This document shows, one piece after another, positions 33,227 through 42,487 of a DNA stretch of 52,281 nucleotides. Under the pieces are notes generated by a model. The model was not told where the DNA came from, did no database searches, and was given only the letters and a program-made list of their open reading frames with translations. Position 1 is the stretch's first letter; every line of letters starts with the position of its first letter. Source of the stretch: an uncultured Erysipelotrichaceae bacterium. Its GTDB lineage: Bacteria > Bacillota_I > Bacilli_A > Erysipelotrichales > Erysipelotrichaceae. A program made the position numbers and the translations under genes. The stretch is taken from NCBI GenBank assembly GCA_902775735.1, contig CACYNH010000016.1, positions 1 through 52,281 of the forward strand, in the 5' to 3' direction.

Positions 33227-33592
33227 ATGGAAACACCTAAGATTTTCGAAAGCGAATATCACTTCTGCGAAATTCTCTGGGAGAATGAGCCGGTCAACAG
33301 CACAGAGCTTGTCCGTTTGTGTAAAGAGAAACTCGGCTGGTCCAAGGCGACAACTTATACCGTGATCCGCAGGCTGGCCGACCGGGGCGCGGTGAAAAAC
33401 GAGAACGCAGTGGTGACATCATTGGTCAGCAGGGAAGAGGTTCAGGCGTCTGAAATCGAGGAACTGGTTCAGAAGAGATTCAGAGGCTCGCTTCCCGCCT
33501 TTATCAGCGCATTTGCAAGACATGAAAAACTCAGTGAGTCGGATATCGATGAACTGGAAAAAATGATATCTGACTACCGGAAAGGAAAATAA
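33227..33592 (+). CDS. BlaI/MecI/CopY-family transcriptional repressor
   Basis: 121 residues. A winged helix-turn-helix (LVRLCKEKLGWSKATTYTVIRRLADRGAV) is followed by a short dimerisation tail. BlaI-type repressors are cleaved when the partner M56 protease receives a signal. The start at 33227 has TTGGAGG upstream. The partner gene follows after 2 bp. Confidence 0.93.
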   Translation: METPKIFESEYHFCEILWENEPVNSTELVRLCKEKLGWSKATTYTVIRRLADRGAVKNENAVVTSLVSREEVQASEIEELVQKRFRGSLPAFISAFARHEKLSESDIDELEKMISDYRKGK

Positions 33593-33594
33593 TT

Positions 33595-35763
33595 ATGGAA
33601 GAGCTGTTTCTGACATGTCTTAACCTTTCGATCCGCGCGTCTTATATGATTCTTGCCGTACTGTTCATAAGACTGCTGTTTTCAAAGGCAGGCAGGAAAT
33701 ATATCGTCTGGCTCTGGATTGCGGTCGGCATCCGTCTGATCTGTCCTTTCTCCATTCCTTCGCTGCCGTCACTGCTTCCCCACACGGAAGTTATTCCCAC
33801 CGACATCGCGGTCAGTGCCTCACCGCAGATCGCAAGCGGATTCCATGCGGTTGATCAGACAGTGAATCATGTTCTGCAGGAAAATTTCACACCTGCGCCC
33901 GCTGATTCAGTCAATCCCCTGCAGGTCATTAACGGAATCGCCGCGTACATATGGATTGCCGGCATTGTGCTCATGCTTGCCTACATGATCATATCTTCTG
34001 TGCTGCTGAAAATCAGAATCATGCGCAGCTGCACTCCGGTTGACGGAATCGCAGAGAGCAGTCAGTTTGAAGCTCCGTTTGTCTTCGGAATGTTCCGGCC
34101 TGTGATCTGCCTGCCGCCGCGTCTGGAAGAAAAAAAGAAGGAGATGATCCTTCTTCATGAGCGGACGCACATTGAAAGAAAAGACTATATCCTGAAACCT
34201 TTGGGATTCATCATTCTTTCCGTTTACTGGTTCCATCCTCTGGTATGGCTTGCCTACCGTCTTCTGTGCAGGGACATTGAAATGGCGTGTGACGAAGCTG
34301 TGATCCAGAAAATGAAACGGAAACAGAGAAGCAATTATGCTGAGACCCTGCTGGAATGCGCTTCTTCAGGCCATGTGGCAGTGGCTCCGGTTGCTTTCGG
34401 AGAAACTGACGTGAAAAAGAGAATCAAAAATATATTGAAATACCGCAAACCCTCCGCAGCGTTCGCGATTGGTCTGCTGGTCTGCGCATCAGTGATCTGC
34501 GCCGGCTGCTTTGCGGACAGTAAAACGGAACCGCAGGGAAGCGAAACGCCGGATACAGAGCCGGTCAAAACAGTATTGACCGTGGAAGAGCTGCTTCAGG
34601 ACCCGGCTCCTTATATCGACAGACAGATCTATGTGCAGGGCACTCTCCCCCAGAGCTCTGCCGGAACGGATGAGGATGGCAAACCGATCCTGTACCTCAG
34701 CGGTGCCGGTGATCTGAACAAACATATCCGGATTGTGGACTATACGCCGACGGACGGAAGCTGTCCGGTTGAAGCGTATGGCACTGTGGTGACTCTGGAT
34801 AACGGCGACCTTGCGCTGTCCATGGAAGGATACACAGTCCTTGAGCAGCAGAAGGAACCGGAAGAAAAGACATTAACTGTCGAAGAATTGATTCAGAATC
34901 CGGAACCTTATCTCAACACTGAAGTGCATATCCTGGGCAATCTTCCGCAGTCGCCTGCCGGCAAAGATGAAAACGGTGAGTGGATCCTCGGGCTCTGCGG
35001 CGTCAACGATACGAACCAGCACATCCGGATTGTGGATTATACGCCAACGGACGGATCGTGTCTTGTCGAAGCCTGGGGCAAAGTGATCACCATGAAAAAC
35101 GGGGATCTGGCATTATCCATGGAAGGCTATACGGTAAAACAGGAACAGCCGGTAAACGGTGAACAGGTACCTGAACCGCAGCCGGACGGAACAGTGCTGA
35201 CCGTGGAAGAACTGATTCAGAACCCGTCACCTTATCTCAACACCTACGTGCATGTGCAGGGCAATCTGCCACAGAGCACAGCCGGCAAAGATGAAAACGG
35301 CGACTGGATTCTGTACCTCAGCGGTGTCAATGATCTTGATCAGCATATCCGTATCGTCAACTTCACTCCTTCCGACGGCTCCTGCCTGGTTGAAGCCTAT
35401 GGCACTGTCATGAAACTGGCAAACGGCGACCTTGCCATCTCCATGGAAGGATATACAATCCTTCAGGAACAGCAGCCGGTGGGCACGATTCTGAAAGTGG
35501 AAGACGTGATTGAGAATCCGACCGCTTATGTGAATACCTATGTGTATGTACAGGGCACTCTTCCCCAGGGCCCGGCGGGCAAAGATGAAAACGGAGACTG
35601 GATTCTCTGGCTCAGCGGCGCTGATGATCTCAGTCAGCACATCCGGATTGTGGATTATACGCCGACAGACGGAAGCTGTCCGGTTGAAGCGTATGGCACA
35701 CTGGTCCGGTTAAGCAGCGGCGACCTGGCGCTGTCCATGGAAGGATATATCAAACTGAATTAA
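33595..35763 (+). CDS. M56 (BlaR1/MecR1-type) membrane metalloprotease with four external repeats
   Basis: 722 residues. Residues 1-310 are a BlaR1-like membrane protease: early membrane segments (about 8-29, 34-52, 117-140), the zinc motif HERTH at 188-192 with ligand Glu 229 in DIEMACDE, and a last membrane segment near 287-305. In place of a penicillin-binding sensor, the outside carries four tandem domains of about 90 residues (327-416, 427-514, 535-623, 631-720), each starting LTVEELIQNP and ending GDLALSMEGY; the pattern suggests a beta-rich OB-like fold. A signal sensed by these repeats would trigger cleavage of the BlaI-type repressor. What they bind is unknown. Confidence 0.88.
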   Translation: MEELFLTCLNLSIRASYMILAVLFIRLLFSKAGRKYIVWLWIAVGIRLICPFSIPSLPSLLPHTEVIPTDIAVSASPQIASGFHAVDQTVNHVLQENFTPAPADSVNPLQVINGIAAYIWIAGIVLMLAYMIISSVLLKIRIMRSCTPVDGIAESSQFEAPFVFGMFRPVICLPPRLEEKKKEMILLHERTHIERKDYILKPLGFIILSVYWFHPLVWLAYRLLCRDIEMACDEAVIQKMKRKQRSNYAETLLECASSGHVAVAPVAFGETDVKKRIKNILKYRKPSAAFAIGLLVCASVICAGCFADSKTEPQGSETPDTEPVKTVLTVEELLQDPAPYIDRQIYVQGTLPQSSAGTDEDGKPILYLSGAGDLNKHIRIVDYTPTDGSCPVEAYGTVVTLDNGDLALSMEGYTVLEQQKEPEEKTLTVEELIQNPEPYLNTEVHILGNLPQSPAGKDENGEWILGLCGVNDTNQHIRIVDYTPTDGSCLVEAWGKVITMKNGDLALSMEGYTVKQEQPVNGEQVPEPQPDGTVLTVEELIQNPSPYLNTYVHVQGNLPQSTAGKDENGDWILYLSGVNDLDQHIRIVNFTPSDGSCLVEAYGTVMKLANGDLAISMEGYTILQEQQPVGTILKVEDVIENPTAYVNTYVYVQGTLPQGPAGKDENGDWILWLSGADDLSQHIRIVDYTPTDGSCPVEAYGTLVRLSSGDLALSMEGYIKLN
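34573..35754 (+). repeat. Four tandem repeats coding the M56 external domains
   Basis: Each unit is 264-270 bp, with spacers of 30-60 bp that encode Glu/Pro/Gln-rich linkers. Shared blocks are the QHIRIVDYTPTDGSC stretch, AGKDENGDWIL and NGDLALSMEGYT. The longest linker lies between copies 2 and 3 (QPVNGEQVPEPQPDG). Confidence 0.95.
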
Positions 35764-35775
35764 CAAAGATGAACT

Positions 35776-35815
35776 GAGCTGCAGCTTTCAGACTATGAGC
35801 GCTGCAGCTCTTTTT
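35776..35815 (+). terminator. Terminator of the blaI-M56 operon
   Basis: GAGCTGCAGC (35776-35785) and GCTGCAGCTC (35801-35810) form a perfect 10-bp stem, followed by T5. Confidence 0.85.
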
Positions 35816-35845
35816 GTATCTGGAAGGTGAATATGGCGGAAAAAC

Positions 35846-35870
35846 AAAAAATCCGCTTTCGCGGATCTTT
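35846..35870 (-). terminator. Terminator of tRNA-Leu
   Basis: On minus, ATCCGC-GAAA-GCGGAT followed by T5, directly downstream of the CCA end. Confidence 0.85.
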
Positions 35871-35872
35871 CA

Positions 35873-35957
35873 TGGTGCACCAGACAAGACTTGAACTTGC
35901 ACGGGTCACCCCATACGCCCCTCAAGCGTACGTGTCTGCCGATTCCACCACTGGTGC
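35873..35957 (-). tRNA. tRNA-Leu (anticodon GAG)
   Basis: 85 nt with encoded CCA. Acceptor GCACCAG/CTGGTGC, anticodon stem TACGC/GCGTA around TTGAGGG, a long variable arm (TGGGGTGACCCG) as in class II tRNAs, and a T-loop TTCAAGT. It reads CUC/CUU. Confidence 0.95.
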
Positions 35958-35967
35958 GTGCTTAAGT

Positions 35968-35995
35968 ATTATAGCATGCGATTTGAATACGTCAA
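35968..35995 (-). promoter_or_regulatory. Promoter of tRNA-Leu
   Basis: On minus, TTGACG (35995-35990), 16 bp, TATAAT (35973-35968). Confidence 0.8.
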
Positions 35996-36026
35996 TCAAT
36001 TTTGAAACGAAACTGCAGGGATTTCG

Positions 36027-36055
36027 TTGTAATTTTTTTTCTATCCCTATATAAT
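36027..36055 (+). promoter_or_regulatory. Promoter of bipA
   Basis: TTGTAA at 36027-36032, 17 bp, TATAAT at 36050-36055. Confidence 0.8.
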
Positions 36056-36091
36056 AGGCACGTTTCACGAGTAAAAAAGAAGGTGATTGCG

Positions 36092-37930
36092 ATGGATTAT
36101 CAGAAGATTATCAATATAGCAGTGATTGCCCACGTCGATGCCGGCAAGTCCACACTGGTCAACGCGTTCCTGAAACAGAGCCATGTCTTCAAGGATAACG
36201 AGAAGGTCATTGACTGCATCATGGACTCCAACGACCTGGAAAGAGAAAGAGGCATCACGATCTATTCCAAGAACTGCTCCGTCACTTATAAGGATTATAA
36301 GATCAATATTGTCGATACCCCGGGCCACGCCGACTTTTCTTCTGAAGTCGAGCGTATCATCCGTACCGTCGACACTGTCATCCTGCTGGTTGACTCCGCT
36401 GAAGGCCCGATGCCCCAGACCAGATTCGTTCTTCAGAAATCACTGGAATGCGGCTTAAGACCGATCCTTGTCATCAACAAGATGGATAAAAACGACGCCA
36501 GAGCCAATGAAGTCATCGATGAAGTCTATGACCTGTTCCTTGAACTCAACGCCACCGACGACCAGCTGGATTTCCCGATCCTCTACGGTATCGCAAGAGA
36601 AGGCATTGTCCGCTATGAGCAGGAAGATACAAACACCGACATCGTGCCGCTGTTTGAAACCATCATCCACCACACCCAGGCATATCCTGATCTGATGGAT
36701 GAACCGGTGCAGATGCAGATCTGCGCTCTTGCCTATGACGATTACATCGGCAGACTCGGCATCGGCCGTGTCTACAAGGGAACACTCAAGGCGGCTTCAC
36801 AGTATGAAGTGTGCAATGCCAACGGCGATTCCCATAACGGAAAAACAAACCAGATCTTTGTATACAAGGGACTTTCCAGAATCGCGGTTGATGAAGCGCA
36901 GTGCGGTGAGATCTGCATGATCTCGGGCATCCCCGACATCAACATCGGCGACACCCTCTGCCCCGTCGGCCAGGGCGATCCGATGCCCATGATCAAGATC
37001 GAGGAACCGACACTTTCCATGAACTTCATGGTCAACGATTCCCCGTTTGCCGGTCAGGTCGGCAAATTCGTCACTTCCAGAAACATCCGCGAAAGACTGG
37101 AAAAGGAACTGGAAGTCAACGTCGGTCTCAAGGTTGAGGAAACCGACTCCACCGATACCTTCAAGGTTTCCGGCAGAGGCGAACTCCACCTCACCATCCT
37201 TCTGGAACAGATGAGAAGAGAAGGCTACGAAGTGGCAGTCTCCAGACCAGAAGTCATCCTGAGAAAAGTCGACGGCGTCACATGCGAACCGGTTGAAGAA
37301 GTTGTCATTGACGTTCCGAATGAATACAGCGGCTCCTGCATCTCCGCCCTGAACATGAGAAAGGGCATGCTGCAGAACATGGAGGATGTGGGCTCTTACA
37401 CAAGAATCACCTACACCGTTCCGACCAGAGGTCTCATCGGCTTTCGCTCCGACTTCATCAACATGACCCACGGCGAAGGCACAATGGTCCAGAGACTTTC
37501 CGATTACGAACCCTGGAAGGGCGATATCCCCCAGCGCGAAAACGGTGCCCTGATCTCCACCGAAACCGGCGGCGCCATGACTTACGCGTTATGGAATATC
37601 CAGGAAAGAGGCCAGCTGTTCATCGGTGCCCAGACTCCTGTCTATGAGGGCATGATCATCGGCGTTTCCGCGAAAAACATGGACATGGGCGTCAACCCGA
37701 TCAAAAACAAGAAGATGACCGCTGTCCGTTCCACCGGCAACGATGAAGCCATGAAGCTTGTCCCGCCGCGGATCCTTACCCTGGAAGGCGCGATCGAATT
37801 CATCAATGATGATGAACTTGTCGAAATCACACCGACCGACATCCGCATCCGCAAGAAGTATCTCACTGCCCTCGACCGCAGAAGGCATGCAAGAGAACTC
37901 GGCAAGATCGAAAACGAAGCCGCAGATTAA
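36092..37930 (+). CDS. typA: Ribosome-associated GTPase BipA/TypA
   Basis: 612 residues, the usual length. G-domain motifs: [10 protein letters not shown] (G1; Ala where most BipA have His), ERERGITI (G2), DTPGHADF (G3) and NKMD (G4). EF-G-like domains and the BipA-specific C-terminus follow. BipA helps 50S assembly and growth in stress or cold. The frame is open to 36002, but AAGGTGAT lies before the Met at 36092, downstream of the promoter. Confidence 0.96.
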   Translation: MDYQKIINIAVIAHVDAGKSTLVNAFLKQSHVFKDNEKVIDCIMDSNDLERERGITIYSKNCSVTYKDYKINIVDTPGHADFSSEVERIIRTVDTVILLVDSAEGPMPQTRFVLQKSLECGLRPILVINKMDKNDARANEVIDEVYDLFLELNATDDQLDFPILYGIAREGIVRYEQEDTNTDIVPLFETIIHHTQAYPDLMDEPVQMQICALAYDDYIGRLGIGRVYKGTLKAASQYEVCNANGDSHNGKTNQIFVYKGLSRIAVDEAQCGEICMISGIPDINIGDTLCPVGQGDPMPMIKIEEPTLSMNFMVNDSPFAGQVGKFVTSRNIRERLEKELEVNVGLKVEETDSTDTFKVSGRGELHLTILLEQMRREGYEVAVSRPEVILRKVDGVTCEPVEEVVIDVPNEYSGSCISALNMRKGMLQNMEDVGSYTRITYTVPTRGLIGFRSDFINMTHGEGTMVQRLSDYEPWKGDIPQRENGALISTETGGAMTYALWNIQERGQLFIGAQTPVYEGMIIGVSAKNMDMGVNPIKNKKMTAVRSTGNDEAMKLVPPRILTLEGAIEFINDDELVEITPTDIRIRKKYLTALDRRRHARELGKIENEAAD

Positions 37931-37936
37931 CGAAAG

Positions 37937-37966
37937 AACGCAGACTCTTAAAAGGGCCTGCGTTTT
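37937..37966 (+). terminator. Terminator of bipA
   Basis: AACGCAG (37937-37943) and CTGCGTT (37958-37964) followed by TT. Confidence 0.7.
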
Positions 37967-37984
37967 CATATCTTATTCATAATT

Positions 37985-38575
37985 AAAAGGGTTCTCTGCA
38001 AAACCCCTAACAAAATTAATATAGCAGAAAAAAATTTTGAAAAAAAGACTGTTTTCGCTGCTTTAGATGATTATATTAAAAGTACAAAGAAAAAAGAGAC
38101 AGATAATAAGGAGAAAAGAGAAACGCCGGGAAGACGGATTTCATTTTCAGTCTAAATTTGATGAAGTCTGCAGTCCGAGCAGAAACAGAGGCCTGAAGAA
38201 ACACTATTCGAAAAAACCAGAAAACTGAAGAATATTTCCATACACCGAACCTATAAGGGGAAGTTAAAAAGATCGCGGAAAACAAATAATGAAATGTTTG
38301 AAGATGATCCAGATGAACAAGAAGTTCAAAAGAAAATTCTGAAAAGTGAGTAAGGCAAAAATGCCGGGATAATCAGAGGATGAGTAATTGAAACCGGAAA
38401 TCAAGTATTCAGAGTGAGATACAAAGAAGAACGGGGACAACAGAAAAGAATCTGATCAAAAATCTCAACAAAAAAGAAAAGTAAAAAAGTGAGAAAATCT
38501 GAAGATCAGTAAAAAAGAAAATGCGCGCAGCTGATCGAGAATAGGCCAAAGAATCCGCGGAAAGACAGCAGACAA
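37985..38575. other. Purine-rich stretch without a gene, possibly decayed coding DNA
   Basis: About 590 bp that are strongly A-rich on the plus strand and hold no ORF with a proper start. Several plus-strand frames give Lys/Glu-rich fragments, such as LDDYIKSTKKKETDNKEK (from about 38062) and, in a different frame, MFEDDPDEQEVQKKILKSE ending at 38353. Switching between frames suggests an old gene with frameshifts, but none matches a family I know. A minus-strand ORF at 38076-38285 looks like a shadow of the A-rich strand. Confidence 0.4.
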
Positions 38576-38580
38576 ATAAC

Positions 38581-38610
38581 AAAAGGGAACCTTGATGAGG
38601 TTCCCTTTTT
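38581..38610. terminator. Strong hairpin terminator before the transglutaminase gene
   Basis: AAAAGGGAACC (38581-38591) and GGTTCCCTTTTT (38599-38610) with loop TTGATGA. It works in both directions and implies that something upstream, perhaps the purine-rich stretch, is or was transcribed. Confidence 0.8.
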
Positions 38611-38650
38611 CATCATGCTCAGCGATAATATAGATACGGAGAAAAATCGT

Positions 38651-39994
38651 ATGTTACATCTCATGCAATATCTGCGTCTTCCTCTGCCTGAAGACATCGC
38701 CAAGGCTAAGGACGCCGGTGACTTTGACAGAGCGTTAAAGCTCACGGACATCCGTCTCTGCGATCCTGCCCAAAGCGAAGCGATGAAGAAACGGCTTCTT
38801 CTTGAAAAGGAGATCCTTTCCCGTCTTCCCGGAGAATATCCATATTCAGAAGAAGAGGCACTTGCGCTGATTCAGAAAGAGATCCCGGACTTCACACAGG
38901 AAGAGCTGGATGCATGGATGGACAGAGGCGATGCCGACTGGTTCATGGTGAATGGGAAAAGACATCTTCAGGACCGTTTCTTCGATTCCATGAAAAAGGT
39001 TTATCCCTCTCTTGCAAAAAGAGCGGGGGAAGAACCCGCTTCCTCTGACCTTCTGGATGAAAACATCAGTTCCATGAAGGAAAACGGAAGCGCCGCATGG
39101 AAAATCCATCTTCGCCATACACTGCGCATCAAAGACGAAGCTTTCGAAAAAGGAAAGGTGCTTGTCCATCTTCCAATCCCGGCGGAATGTCAGAACATGA
39201 GTGACATCCATATTCTGAAAACTGAACCGCAGGACGTCTATATTGCACCTTCGAACAGCGAATCAAGAACCGTCAGCTGGTCGGTGAACCTCACAGAAAA
39301 CAGTCCGTTTGCGGTTGAGTATGAATATCTCAGCACAGTGAATTACAGCAATCCCGATCCTTCAGAGGCAGTGATCCGGACTTACGAAATTGAAGAGGCA
39401 GTGCCGGAGCTGGTCATCACCCCGCTCATCAGAGCTCTCGCCGAAGAACTGGCCGGTGAAGAAACCAACCCGCTTTTAAAGGCGAGGCGTTTCTATGATT
39501 TTGTCACGGAAAGAGTGACCTATTCCTTCATGCGTGAATATATCACCCTCGGCCACATCGGCGACTATTGCGCTTCAAGGTTAAGAGGCGACTGCGGTGT
39601 GCAGGCGTTATTGTTCATAGAACTGTGCAGGTGCGCCGGAATTCCGGCAAAATGGCAGAGCGGCAAATATGTCACGCCTGAATATACCTGCAATCACGAC
39701 TGGGCAATGTTTTATATTGAGCCATGGGGATGGCTGTTTGCGGACTGCTCGTTCGGCGGCAGCGCTTACCGGGCAGGCGCAAAAGAAAGACATGATTTCT
39801 ATTTCGGCAATCTTGATCCTTTCCGCATGGCTGCAAACAACGCCCTGATGAAAGAGTTCACACCGCCCAAACAGCACTGGCGCATTGACCCTTATGACAA
39901 TCAGTCCGGCGAAGCCGAATATGAACACCGGGGGCTCAGACATGATGAGCTGATCAGTGAGTGTGAAGTCATTGAAATGAAGAAAGTGCGTTAA
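38651..39994 (+). CDS. Transglutaminase-like domain protein
   Basis: 447 residues. The papain-like triad is visible: Cys in LRGDCGVQALLF, His in NHDWAMFYIEP and Asp in LFADCSFGG, in the C-terminal half. The N-terminal 150 residues are helical and unfamiliar; 155-250 looks beta-rich. There is no signal peptide, so it is cytosolic. The start at 38651 has CGGAGAAAA upstream. Members of this group are likely peptidases or amidases rather than cross-linkers. Confidence 0.85.
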   Translation: MLHLMQYLRLPLPEDIAKAKDAGDFDRALKLTDIRLCDPAQSEAMKKRLLLEKEILSRLPGEYPYSEEEALALIQKEIPDFTQEELDAWMDRGDADWFMVNGKRHLQDRFFDSMKKVYPSLAKRAGEEPASSDLLDENISSMKENGSAAWKIHLRHTLRIKDEAFEKGKVLVHLPIPAECQNMSDIHILKTEPQDVYIAPSNSESRTVSWSVNLTENSPFAVEYEYLSTVNYSNPDPSEAVIRTYEIEEAVPELVITPLIRALAEELAGEETNPLLKARRFYDFVTERVTYSFMREYITLGHIGDYCASRLRGDCGVQALLFIELCRCAGIPAKWQSGKYVTPEYTCNHDWAMFYIEPWGWLFADCSFGGSAYRAGAKERHDFYFGNLDPFRMAANNALMKEFTPPKQHWRIDPYDNQSGEAEYEHRGLRHDELISECEVIEMKKVR

Positions 39995-40040
39995 TAAAAG
40001 AAAAGTTGTAAATGCTATACTAAACAAGGAGGAAACACCG

Positions 40041-40607
40041 ATGAAATGTGCTATTTTCCTGGCTGACGGATTTGAAACATGTGAAGGCCTGATTACGGTG
40101 GACATGCTCAGAAGAGCGTCCATGACAATTGACATGATCTCAATGAACGATACCCTGGAGGTCACCACATCCCAGGGCGTCCGGCTTTTCGCTGAAAAGC
40201 TCTTTTCTGAGATTGATCCGGCTGACTATGACGTATTGATCATGCCGGGAGGAAAACTCGGAACCGCCAACCTGGAAGCCAGCGAACCGCTTAAGGCAGC
40301 TTTCAGGGCCCACTATGAAAAGGGCGCTCTGACCTGCGCAATCTGTGCCGCTCCCTCGATCCTGGGCCACATGGGAATTCTCAAAGAAAAGAAGTACACA
40401 TGTTTCCCTTCCTTTAATGAAGAAGGTTTCGGCGGAGAATACCAGATGGAACTGGCCGTCACCGACGGCAACCTGATCACCGGCCGCGGTATGGGCGCCA
40501 CGATTGAGTTCGCCAGACACATTATTATGAAAACCTGCGATGAGACAGCCCTTGCGAAAGTGGAAGCCGGCATGCAGTATGAACACAGCTTCAGAAATGC
40601 CCAGTAA
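40041..40607 (+). CDS. DJ-1/PfpI-family protein (YajL/ThiJ-like)
   Basis: 188 residues. Nucleophile Cys 102 in CAICAAPSILG sits at the elbow turn as in DJ-1, with Glu 18 in the partner position. Proposed activities are deglycase, glyoxalase or redox chaperone. AAGGAGGAAA precedes the ATG and an extended -10 (TGCTATACT) stands at 40013-40021. Confidence 0.92.
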   Translation: MKCAIFLADGFETCEGLITVDMLRRASMTIDMISMNDTLEVTTSQGVRLFAEKLFSEIDPADYDVLIMPGGKLGTANLEASEPLKAAFRAHYEKGALTCAICAAPSILGHMGILKEKKYTCFPSFNEEGFGGEYQMELAVTDGNLITGRGMGATIEFARHIIMKTCDETALAKVEAGMQYEHSFRNAQ

Positions 40608-40692
40608 CCGTGACTGAGCCGATTTCTTTCAATACCCCTGCAGCAGGGGAATATTGAAAAGAACATACATACAGAAACAGGAATCATTATCC

Positions 40693-41253
40693 ATGATCAA
40701 AAGAATCGACCCCAGGCAGCTCACATGGATCTGCCAGCCAAAACTGTATATTCTTGCCTCGGACAAGATCATGATCGAAACCGAACCGTATACGGATCTG
40801 CGTCCCGACGGCAGAAGCGCGGAAGCGGTGGAACTCTCACTTGTCCCCAAAGGAAGCTTCTGCTTTTCGATGCGGGTTGATTTCGATTACCGTGAACAGT
40901 TTGACCAGTGCGGCCTCATTCTTTATGAAGAAGGCAAACGCAAAATGATCCTGGGCACGGAAGGCTATGATGATGTTTCCTGCCGTCTTAACTGCATCGT
41001 CTACCATGGCGGCAGAGGCGACCGCTCCTGCCGTGATATCGGCACCGCGATCTCAAGAATCCACTACCGGATCTGGTACCGCGGCGGCGCCGTCAGAATT
41101 CAGTACAGCTTTGCCGGTACACGCTGGTCGGATTTCAGGGAGTTTCAGCTGAAAGATCCCGGAAACCGTCTTAAAATCGGTATATACGCATGTTCCCCGG
41201 GAAATTCCTATTTTGACTGCACATTCTCGGGTATGACTCTGGAGGAGGATTGA
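40693..41253 (+). CDS. DUF1349-like (concanavalin-A-like) protein
   Basis: 186 residues, all beta, like the DUF1349/YesU group annotated as regulation of enolase protein 1: ASDKIMIETEPYTDL, FCFSMRVDFDYREQFDQCGLILY and a closing FDCTFSGMTL. A TTG at 40654 with GGGGAAT upstream is an alternative start that adds 13 residues. The role is likely glycan binding; the enolase name is historical. Confidence 0.75.
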   Translation: MIKRIDPRQLTWICQPKLYILASDKIMIETEPYTDLRPDGRSAEAVELSLVPKGSFCFSMRVDFDYREQFDQCGLILYEEGKRKMILGTEGYDDVSCRLNCIVYHGGRGDRSCRDIGTAISRIHYRIWYRGGAVRIQYSFAGTRWSDFREFQLKDPGNRLKIGIYACSPGNSYFDCTFSGMTLEED

Positions 41254-41261
41254 AAAATTCT

Positions 41262-42485
41262 ATGAGCGCAGAAGAAAGACTGATCCGTTATTGTCAGATC
41301 GACACCCAGTCGGACCCGGCAAATGAAGAGGAAACACCTTCCTCAAAAAAACAGTTTGACCTTGCAAGGGTGCTTGAGGCGGAGTTAAAGGAACTCGGCC
41401 TTGAAGACGTCACCCTTGATGAGCATTGCTATGTATACGCCAAGCTGCCTTCCAATATTGAGCGTGAAGTGAAGACCGTCGGTTTTGTCGCCCACATGGA
41501 CACCGCTCCCGATTTTTCCGGAACCAATGTGAAGCCGAGAATCATCGAAAACTTCGACGGCAATGACATTGCCCTCAATGAGGAAGTGACACTGAAGATG
41601 GATGACTTCCCCTGGATGAGAGATCTCAAGGGAAAACGTTTAATGGTCACCGACGGCAGCACATTGCTTGGCGCCGATGACAAGGCAGGCATCACCTGCA
41701 TTATGGAGGCTCTTGTTTATCTCAAAGAACATCCGGAAATCAAACACGGTCCCATCTCCATCGGTTTTACTCCGGATGAGGAAATCGGCAACGGCACAAA
41801 GTACTTCGATGTTAAAAAGTTCGGTGCTGACTTTGCCTACACAATGGATGGCGGCGTGGTTTATGAACTGTCCGATGAAACCTTCAACGCGGCCAGCGCG
41901 GAAGTGATCTTCAAAGGATTCTCCATCCATCCGGGCGAAGCGAAAAACAGAATGATCAACGCCGCAAGAGTGGCGGTGGAATACGCGGATCTCTTACCGT
42001 CCCATATGACCCCGGAACATACCGAAGGCAGGGAGGGCTTCATTCATCTTCATGAAATGAAGGGCGATTGCGAAAGCGCGGTTCTCGGCTATATCATCCG
42101 CGACCATGACCATAAGCTGCTGGAAGCGAAAAAAGAACTCATGCGCAAAGCGGCGGATTATATCAATGAAGAATACGGAGAAAACACCGTGACCGTAAAC
42201 TTCCGGGATTCCTACAGAAACATGAAGGAAGTCCTGGACAAATATCCCGAGGTTGTCGAAATCGCTGAAAAAGCGATCCATGCCCTTGGCTATGAAGTGA
42301 AAAACGAGCCGGTCAGAGGCGGTACAGACGGGGCAAATCTTTCCTTCAACGGACTGCCCTGTCCGAACCTGGGCGCCGGCGGCGGCAATTTCCATGGCCG
42401 CTATGAATACTGCGTACTCAATGAACTGGAAGAAGCGCGGACACTGATTCTGAACATCATCAGTCTGGTCTGCGGGGAGGAATAA
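41262..42485 (+). CDS. pepT: Peptidase T (tripeptide aminopeptidase)
   Basis: 407 residues, M20 family, cytosolic, two-zinc. HMDTAPD carries the first metal His and Asp, LLGADDKAG the bridging Asp, FTPDEEIGNG the catalytic Glu pair. It removes the N-terminal residue of tripeptides. GGAGGAGG at 41241-41248 is rather far from the ATG at 41262; a TTG at 41250 is too close, so I keep the ATG. Confidence 0.95.
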   Translation: MSAEERLIRYCQIDTQSDPANEEETPSSKKQFDLARVLEAELKELGLEDVTLDEHCYVYAKLPSNIEREVKTVGFVAHMDTAPDFSGTNVKPRIIENFDGNDIALNEEVTLKMDDFPWMRDLKGKRLMVTDGSTLLGADDKAGITCIMEALVYLKEHPEIKHGPISIGFTPDEEIGNGTKYFDVKKFGADFAYTMDGGVVYELSDETFNAASAEVIFKGFSIHPGEAKNRMINAARVAVEYADLLPSHMTPEHTEGREGFIHLHEMKGDCESAVLGYIIRDHDHKLLEAKKELMRKAADYINEEYGENTVTVNFRDSYRNMKEVLDKYPEVVEIAEKAIHALGYEVKNEPVRGGTDGANLSFNGLPCPNLGAGGGNFHGRYEYCVLNELEEARTLILNIISLVCGEE

Positions 42486-42487
42486 AG

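Noticed and set aside
38076..38285. Minus-strand 69-codon ORF in the purine-rich stretch
   Set aside because: Phe/Ser/Leu-rich translation is expected from the complement of A-rich DNA; no RBS or similarity.
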